From contig JACQTL010000258.1 in the NCBI GenBank assembly GCA_016210805.1, positions 1-10,780 of the forward strand: DNA of 10,780 nt. Reading direction: 5' to 3'. Positions within the stretch are counted from its first letter, which is position 1. Every line of letters starts with the position of its first letter. The position numbers and the translations under genes were made by a program. This DNA is from Actinomycetota bacterium (lineage in GTDB: Bacteria > Actinomycetota > UBA4738 > G016210805). The notes beneath the pieces were generated by a model. The model made no database searches, had not been told where the DNA came from, and worked only from the letters and a program-made list of their open reading frames with translations. Positions 7,301-10,780 of this stretch are shown here, one piece after another.

Positions 7301-9862
7301 ACCACGGTCCAGCCACCCCAGGCCGACTTGTCCGTGCAGAAGGCGGACTCCGTCGACCCGGTGAGGGTCGGAGACCGGTTCAACTACATCCTGATCGTGA
7401 AGAACCACGGACCCGACCCGGCGGAGAATGTGGAGGTCACCGACACGCTCCCGGCAGGGCTCACCTTCGTGGCGGTGGATCCCGACGCTCCGACGTGCAC
7501 CGAGGCGGGGGGAGTGGTGGCCTGCGACCTCGGCACGCTCGCCGTCGGGGAGGAGCGGGTGGTCAACATCACGGTGGACGCCGCGGAGCTCGGGACCCAC
7601 GAGAACGCTGCCCTGGCCTCCTCCTCGACGGCCGACCCGAACCTCGGGAACAACCAGGCCTCCGAGACGACCGACGTCGTGGAGGAGCCCTCCGGCGCCG
7701 ATCTCCGGGTCGAGAAGGAGGTCCTGTCGGGACCGGCACACACCGTCGGCGGCGGGGTCCGCTTCCAGATCACGGTGTTCAACGACGGGCCCGAGGCGGC
7801 GACGGGCGTCGTGATCCGGGACCTCGTCCCCACCGCGATCGGGAACGTCTCCGTGGACGCCCCGGACTCCCTCCGATGTGAGGTCTCTCCGAGTGGAGCC
7901 CTCGTGACGTGCGAGCCCCCGCTGCCCCTGCCGGCGGGGGACGCCTTGAGGTTCCGGGTGGTGGGCCGCCTCGACTGCGGTGGAACCGTGACGAACACCG
8001 CAGAGGTCTCGAGCCGGACCCCGGACCCTGATCCCTCCGACAACTCCTCATCCGCGCCGGTAGTGGTCGAGGGGCCGGAGGACTGCGCCGACCTCTCTAT
8101 CCTGAAGACGGACGAGCCCGATCCGGTCCCCGCGGGGGGACGACTGGTCTACACGTTGCTGGTCCACAATGCCGGCCCATCGACCGCGCGAGGTGTGCGG
8201 GTCCAGGACTTCCCCGACCTCTCGACGCGGGTGGGAACCATGACCTCCACCCGAGGCTCGTGCACGGAGTCTCTAGTTGTATGCCACCTCGGCGACCTCG
8301 AGCCGGGCGGGACGGTCGTCGTGACGATCCCGGTGGAGGTGGGTGGCCCGTGCTCCCGCGAGCTCGATAACACGGCTCGGGTCTCCTCCCTGACCCCCGA
8401 TCCGGACGGGTCCAACAACAGGTCCACCGCGACGACCAGCGCGGAGGGGGAGACATGCGTGGACGTCTCCCTGACCAAGGAGGCGCCGTCAACGGTCGAC
8501 CCGGACGAGATCTTCGCCTACCGCCTCCGGGTCCGCAACGCGGGACCGGGCGACGCGGCGGACGTCGTTCTGCGCGACCCCCTCCCGGAGCGAGCCGTGC
8601 TCGTCTCGATGACGCCGGGCGGCCCGACGTGCGGGCAGGCAGACGGCGTAGTGACGTGCCACTTCGGGACGATCCCGGCCGGCGGGACGCGCTCGGTGGA
8701 GATACGCGTGCAGGCGCTCGGGTTCCGTGGGGAGCTCCTGGTGAACCAGGCCATCGTGACGACCGCCAGCATTGATACCAACGGCGAGAACGACAAGGCA
8801 GTCGCGCGGACCTCGATCCGCCCACGGGTGGCGCTGTCGATCGCCAAGGTCGACCAGCCCGACCCCGTGGAGGAGGGAAAGCGGTTCACCTACCTGATCA
8901 CCGTTCGCAACGATGGCCCGGGGGCCGCGAGGGACGTCGTGGTCCTCGACCCGCTCTCCCAGGAGGACGTGGAGCTGGTCGGAGCGGTGATCGTCGACGA
9001 CGACCGTGACTGCGGATTCGTCCAGGGTTCGGTGCGGTGCGAGCTGAGAGAGGTGCCGGCTGGCACGACGAAGAGGATCCGGATCGAAGTCATCGCCCGG
9101 CGCGCCGGCCTCATCCGGAACCGGGCCACCCTCACCACGAGCTCGGTCGACGATGGAGGTGCGGACGTCGCGGAGGCCGAGACCCGGGTGCTCCCGGTCG
9201 TGGACCTGGTCGTCCGGAAGACCGACTCCCCGGACCCGGTGGGCCGGGGTCGCGAGCTCGTCTACACAGTCATCGTCACGAACGCCGGGTCCAGCCCGGC
9301 GAACGACGTCGTGCTGGTGGACAGCCTCCCCACGGCCTTCAGGCTCCACCGGTTCTTCCGGTCGCAAGGGTCCTGCAAGTTGCTCCTGAACGTCTTGACC
9401 TGCCGGCTCGGGACGATAGCGGGCATTAGCAAGGCGAGGATCGACATCGTGGGCAGCTCGGTCGAGCTCGGCCGGATGACCAATGTGGCCAGAGTCACGA
9501 CGTCGAGCCGGGATCGCAACCCTGCGAACAACGATGCCGTCGAGCACACCAGGGTGGTCGACGAGCCCGAGCGGGACGGCCCCTCCGGCTCCGGCGAAGT
9601 CCGGGACGCCGGTCCGTCCCCAGAGCCACAGCCGGGGCTCGGATCGGGTGGTCCCGGCGGCGATCCCGGGACGCCGCCCCCCGGGCGGACCGAGCCTCGG
9701 CGGGAGTGGCCCGGTGACAGGGAGCGATCCGACCATCACCGGGACGATGGGGAGCGGGTCCGGGCGAGGGCCACCCGGGGCGGAGCGACGGTGAAGAGGC
9801 CTCGAGGATCCAGAGCGAAACGCAGGCAGGCCCGTCCCCCGCCCCCCAGGCTCTTGCGCTAG
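4214..9862 (+). CDS. Giant secreted protein with 14 tandem DUF11 repeats
   Basis: About 1,882 residues. Residues 1-37 are a signal peptide: basic MLGRRNR, hydrophobic core LVGALVLLASMLLP, then PAAAA before the mature start. Residues 39-1786 are 14 consecutive DUF11 / TIGR01451-like beta-sandwich repeats of 122-130 residues. Each carries the signature KxDSxDPV...FTYTxxVTNDGPD...DxLPxGVxFxS...C...C.LGT...GExRTITITV...GTxEN...DP..NN. Residues 1787-1882 are a Gly/Pro-rich then Arg/Lys-rich tail. Such arrays are known as extracellular stalks or adhesin scaffolds; no catalytic or ligand-binding domain is visible, so the role is probably structural or adhesive. The protein has 34 Cys, two in every repeat plus an extra pair in repeats 1, 10 and 11, implying oxidative folding outside the membrane. 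No LPXTG motif, C-terminal membrane helix or SLH domain was found, so the means of surface retention is unknown. The gene is divergent from the LuxR regulator and has its own leader with an inverted repeat. The next gene follows after 82 bp with a separate likely promoter. Confidence 0.92.
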   Translation: MLGRRNRSSFGRLSSPLVGALVLLASMLLPAAPAAAATADLSLTKTDSPDPVAVGETFTYTIEVTNGGPDVADGSVFDPLPSGVTLVEARPTADCLDFGGSVSCSFAGLGVGETFTVEIDVTADCVGTVENFALAFPTNGDDPDGATDTEETTVTGAEPECADVTMDKSVSEDPAALGSQLVYTLTVRNDGPGPAEDVAVTDFLPAEVTFVSSDPGEPTCVHDAGIVMCDLGTLAGGAEATITITVTADELGEIGNVGNVDTTSLESTKSNNVASVLTTVEEPPPEADVSITKSDSPDPAHVGDAITYTLVVTNNGPDAAQDVTVTDSLPAGVTFASVDPGDPTCGPTLGTVTCLLGTMASGESRTITITVNASSVGTHTNTAVVTSSSPTDPDLDNNEATEETTVAPQADLRIEKSDSDDPVTEGAVFDYTVVVTNDGPDAAQDVTVTDLLPAGVSFVSADPGFPDCTGGIVSVQCNLGTMASGTSRTITITVAAEEVGTHENSVSVASSTDDPNVGNNGDSESTTVDEPPPPSADVRVEKSDSADPVTQGEHFTYTIEVTNDGPDPAQGVTVVDLLPVGMSFVSADPGAPTCEEALLHSVFCNLGTMEEGETRSITITVTADQVGTHENSVSIDSTSPLDPQPINDTDSESTTVVEPPPPEADVRIEKSDSADPVIQGDQFTYTLTVTNDGPDPAANVVVNDTLPAGVTFVSSSPGPPDCLALIGGVVSCQLGTMASGETRIITITVTADDLGTHENAATVTSSTDDPDPGDNSDSEATTVREAQADVRVEKTDSADPVTQGDQFTYTLMVTNDGPDPAHDVELLDGLPDGVSFVAFDTGFLVCQLGALQTVSCEFGTIPAGESRTIVVRVTADEVGTHENSALVTTSTGDPELGDNQESETTTVEEPPPPAADLRIEKSDSADPVTQGETFTYTIVVTNDGPGDAQDVVVGDLLPVGVAFLSATPLFVCSGIIVTVTCELGTLASGGSVTITITVRALEAGTHENGASVGSSTADPNPGNNSDTESTTVQPPQADLSVQKADSVDPVRVGDRFNYILIVKNHGPDPAENVEVTDTLPAGLTFVAVDPDAPTCTEAGGVVACDLGTLAVGEERVVNITVDAAELGTHENAALASSSTADPNLGNNQASETTDVVEEPSGADLRVEKEVLSGPAHTVGGGVRFQITVFNDGPEAATGVVIRDLVPTAIGNVSVDAPDSLRCEVSPSGALVTCEPPLPLPAGDALRFRVVGRLDCGGTVTNTAEVSSRTPDPDPSDNSSSAPVVVEGPEDCADLSILKTDEPDPVPAGGRLVYTLLVHNAGPSTARGVRVQDFPDLSTRVGTMTSTRGSCTESLVVCHLGDLEPGGTVVVTIPVEVGGPCSRELDNTARVSSLTPDPDGSNNRSTATTSAEGETCVDVSLTKEAPSTVDPDEIFAYRLRVRNAGPGDAADVVLRDPLPERAVLVSMTPGGPTCGQADGVVTCHFGTIPAGGTRSVEIRVQALGFRGELLVNQAIVTTASIDTNGENDKAVARTSIRPRVALSIAKVDQPDPVEEGKRFTYLITVRNDGPGAARDVVVLDPLSQEDVELVGAVIVDDDRDCGFVQGSVRCELREVPAGTTKRIRIEVIARRAGLIRNRATLTTSSVDDGGADVAEAETRVLPVVDLVVRKTDSPDPVGRGRELVYTVIVTNAGSSPANDVVLVDSLPTAFRLHRFFRSQGSCKLLLNVLTCRLGTIAGISKARIDIVGSSVELGRMTNVARVTTSSRDRNPANNDAVEHTRVVDEPERDGPSGSGEVRDAGPSPEPQPGLGSGGPGGDPGTPPPGRTEPRREWPGDRERSDHHRDDGERVRARATRGGATVKRPRGSRAKRRQARPPPPRLLR
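4328..9571 (+). repeat. Array of 14 tandem DUF11 domain repeats (protein level)
   Basis: Boundaries, each starting at the A/V-D that opens a repeat: R1 4328-4696, R2 4697-5071, R3 5072-5440, R4 5441-5818, R5 5819-6202, R6 6203-6574, R7 6575-6955, R8 6956-7321, R9 7322-7696, R10 7697-8086, R11 8087-8458, R12 8459-8827, R13 8828-9199, R14 9200-9571. Invariant in all 14 are a Lys at repeat position 7, an Asp at about 40-42 just before the LP motif, an Asn at about 95-100, and a Cys pair around position 60-70. R3 to R8 are the most alike. R10 to R14 have drifted strongly and lost the SDSADPVTQG motif. Linkers are either Pro-rich (after R2, R4, R5, R7) or short and Gln-ending (after R3, R6, R8). 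Codons in matching motifs differ synonymously, so the units are not very recent copies. Confidence 0.9.
9572..9859 (+). other. Basic, disordered C-terminal tail of the DUF11 protein
   Basis: These 96 residues start with a Gly/Pro/Ser stretch (such as PSPEPQPGLGSGGPGGDPG) and end in an Arg/Lys-rich segment (such as RPRGSRAKRRQARPPPPRLLR without its first residue). There is no hydrophobic helix, no LPXTG and no aromatic repeat. The other two frames over this stretch give no membrane helix either, so a simple frameshift hiding an anchor is not supported. It could bind anionic wall polymers or be a spacer. Confidence 0.6.
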
Positions 9863-9877
9863 TCCAGCTCAGACTAG
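9859..9877. repeat. 6-bp inverted repeat spanning the DUF11 stop codon
   Basis: CTAGTC (9859-9864) and GACTAG (9872-9877) are perfect reverse complements with a 7-nt loop. The left arm contains the TAG stop of the DUF11 gene, and the right arm ends 7 nt before a likely -35 box. It is unusually AT-rich for the region. It may be a weak terminator hairpin (no T-run follows) or an operator for the downstream promoter. Confidence 0.35.
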
Positions 9878-9883
9878 TGGTGC

Positions 9884-9911
9884 TTGCGGTGTCGGTGGGG
9901 GCTGTTACGCT
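9884..9911 (+). promoter_or_regulatory. Likely promoter of the DUF3263-LytR_C unit
   Basis: TTGCGG (9884-9889) as -35 and TACGCT (9906-9911) as -10 are separated by 16 bp. Both resemble actinobacterial housekeeping-sigma boxes. Transcription would begin near 9918, about 27 nt upstream of ATG 9945. This is the best promoter candidate in the window. Confidence 0.45.
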
Positions 9912-9944
9912 CGGCATGTCGCGCGGCCCCCCGAGGCGACGCAC

Positions 9945-10208
9945 ATGGAGCAGGTCGGCGAGCTGGACGAGCGGTCCAGGGACATCCTCGACTTCGAGCG
10001 GGGCTGGTGGCAGGGATCGGGCCCCAAGGAGCGGATGATCCGGGACCGCTTCGGCGTATCCACGACGCGCTATCATCAGCTGCTCAACCGGGTCATCGAC
10101 CGCCCGGAGGCGCTGGCCCACGACCCGATGCTCGTGCGCCGGCTCCGGCGGCTGCGGGAGGCCCGGCGACGCAAGCGTTTCGCTGGCGGTCTCGGGCTCC
10201 GAAGGTAG
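9945..10208 (+). CDS. DUF3263 family small protein (putative HTH-like)
   Basis: An 87-residue protein of unknown function. The core LDERSRDILDFERGWW (residues 7-22) is the family signature start. It is followed by GPKERMIRDRFGVSTTRYHQ, which looks like a helix-turn-helix resembling sigma-factor region 4, and then by DRPEALAHDPMLVRRLRRLR. The C-terminus is strongly basic. It has no signal peptide or membrane helix and no cysteine, so it is probably cytoplasmic and could bind nucleic acid; that is inference. ATG 9945 has GAGG at 9933-9936, spacing 8 nt. The gene is followed after 13 nt by the LytR_C gene, an order also known from mycobacteria (Rv0430-Rv0431 by recall), so the two are probably co-transcribed. 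Confidence 0.82.
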   Translation: MEQVGELDERSRDILDFERGWWQGSGPKERMIRDRFGVSTTRYHQLLNRVIDRPEALAHDPMLVRRLRRLREARRRKRFAGGLGLRR

Positions 10209-10211
10209 CCC

Positions 10212-10216
10212 GGAGG
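10212..10216 (+). promoter_or_regulatory. Strong ribosome binding site deciding a GTG start
   Basis: GGAGG lies 5 nt before GTG 10222. The only internal ATG candidate (10285, residue 22) lacks such a site and would remove the cytoplasmic segment before the membrane helix. GTG is therefore preferred. Confidence 0.65.
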
Positions 10217-10221
10217 AAGGG

Positions 10222-10749
10222 GTGAGGGGCAGGCATGAGCCCCCGACTCGGTGGAGCTTCTACGCCTCCGTGGCGGGCAGCGCCATGAAGCTCGTCATCG
10301 TGGCCCTGGCGCTGGTCGCCGGCGTCGTCCTGCTCACCCAGGGGTTCGACACGGTGGGGTCGCTGCCCCGCGGGTCGACGGGGACCGAGACGACGACCTC
10401 TCCGCCCACCGACGCGACCACCACCCCGCCCCCCGAGGAGACCTGCGAGCGGACGGGCGTGGTCGTTTACATCTACAACGGCACGAACGTGACCGGACTG
10501 GCCGCCCTGGCCGGCGAGCTCATCTCGCCGCCGTACGTCGTTCCCGAGGTCGGCAACGCGGCCTCCACGTTCGAGACCACGCGTCTTTACTGGCGGGCCG
10601 CGGCCGACCGCGTGGAGGCCGAGTGCCTCCGCGACGAGTTCTTCCCCGGGGGGGACGTCCAGCAGCTCGAGCGGGGGTCGGGAGTGCCCAGGGACGCCCA
10701 GGTCGCCGTCTACCTGGGCTCGGACTTCGCCGCGGACAACCCGGCCTAG
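10222..10749 (+). CDS. Membrane-anchored LytR_C-domain protein (VirR/Rv0431-like)
   Basis: 175 residues. A short cytoplasmic basic segment (1-20) is followed by one membrane helix (about 22-42, MKLVIVALALVAGVVLLTQGF). Next comes a Thr/Pro-rich extracytoplasmic linker (about 50-73) and a LytR_C-type domain (about 79-168). The domain shows VVVYIYNGTNVTGLAALAGEL with the hallmark NGT (86-88) and a VPEVGNA segment. Two Cys (75 and 135) flank and enter the domain and may form a disulfide. LytR_C domains are found at the end of LytR-CpsA-Psr wall-polymer ligases and as stand-alone proteins. Here no catalytic LCP domain is present, so a wall-associated structural or regulatory role is likelier than ligase activity. 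The resemblance to M. tuberculosis VirR, linked to envelope integrity and vesicle release, rests on the architecture and on the preceding DUF3263 gene. The gene probably forms an operon with that gene. Confidence 0.85.
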   Translation: MRGRHEPPTRWSFYASVAGSAMKLVIVALALVAGVVLLTQGFDTVGSLPRGSTGTETTTSPPTDATTTPPPEETCERTGVVVYIYNGTNVTGLAALAGELISPPYVVPEVGNAASTFETTRLYWRAAADRVEAECLRDEFFPGGDVQQLERGSGVPRDAQVAVYLGSDFAADNPA

Positions 10750-10752
10750 TGA

Positions 10753-10766
10753 CCGGCCGCGGCCGG
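10753..10766. repeat. 14-bp perfect palindrome after the LytR_C gene
   Basis: CCGGCCGCGGCCGG is fully self-complementary and starts 3 nt after the LytR_C stop codon. It could be the stem of a terminator without a T-run, or chance in GC-rich DNA. The window ends 14 nt later, so the context cannot be judged. Confidence 0.25.
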
Positions 10767-10780
10767 ATCCTCCGTAAGAC

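Noticed and set aside
4328..9571. CRISPR-like or satellite DNA repeat reading of the periodic sequence
   Set aside because: The about 370-bp period follows codon phase and protein domains with synonymous changes; there are no short identical repeats with unique spacers.
9572..9862. Sortase or membrane anchor at the end of the DUF11 protein, or a frameshift hiding one
   Set aside because: No LPXTG-like motif or hydrophobic helix is seen in the coding frame or in the other two plus-strand frames over this stretch.

Overview
This is a high-GC window with dense, short-spaced genes and GTG/ATG starts. The best phylogenetic marker is the last gene pair: a DUF3263-type small protein followed by a membrane-anchored LytR_C-domain protein, an arrangement typical of Actinomycetota. 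The window most likely comes from a Gram-positive, high-GC actinobacterium. The genus cannot be read from it.

Layout, left to right. (1) The 3' part of a P-loop HPr-kinase-like ATPase gene (+), cut by the window edge just after the presumed Walker A lysine. (2) Convergent to it, an alpha/beta-hydrolase of the esterase D / enterochelin-esterase-like type (-). (3) Divergent from the esterase, a complete glutamate dehydrogenase gene (+, GTG start). (4) A LuxR-type regulator (-), whose 3' end overlaps the end of the dehydrogenase gene by 23 bp. (5) Divergent from the regulator, a very large secreted protein (about 1,882 aa, +) made of a signal peptide, 14 tandem DUF11 (TIGR01451-like) beta-sandwich repeats and a basic, proline/arginine-rich tail without a recognisable wall anchor. 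(6) A two-gene unit (+) with its own likely promoter: the DUF3263 protein, then the LytR_C protein, which resembles the Mycobacterium tuberculosis Rv0430-Rv0431 (VirR) pair.

The large repeat protein is the centrepiece. All 14 repeats keep a Lys in the first strand, an Asp before the LP motif and an Asn in a late strand, a pattern that fits an intramolecular Lys-Asn isopeptide triad. All 14 also keep one Cys pair. Repeats 1, 10 and 11 carry a second Cys pair whose two members appear only together. Read together, this suggests a covalently stiffened extracellular stalk, possibly controlled by the divergent LuxR gene across a region that holds an 8-bp dyad. The glutamate dehydrogenase, the esterase and the kinase-like fragment look like ordinary metabolic or accessory genes with no evident link to the stalk. 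No RNA genes, insertion sequences, CRISPR arrays or phage genes were seen.
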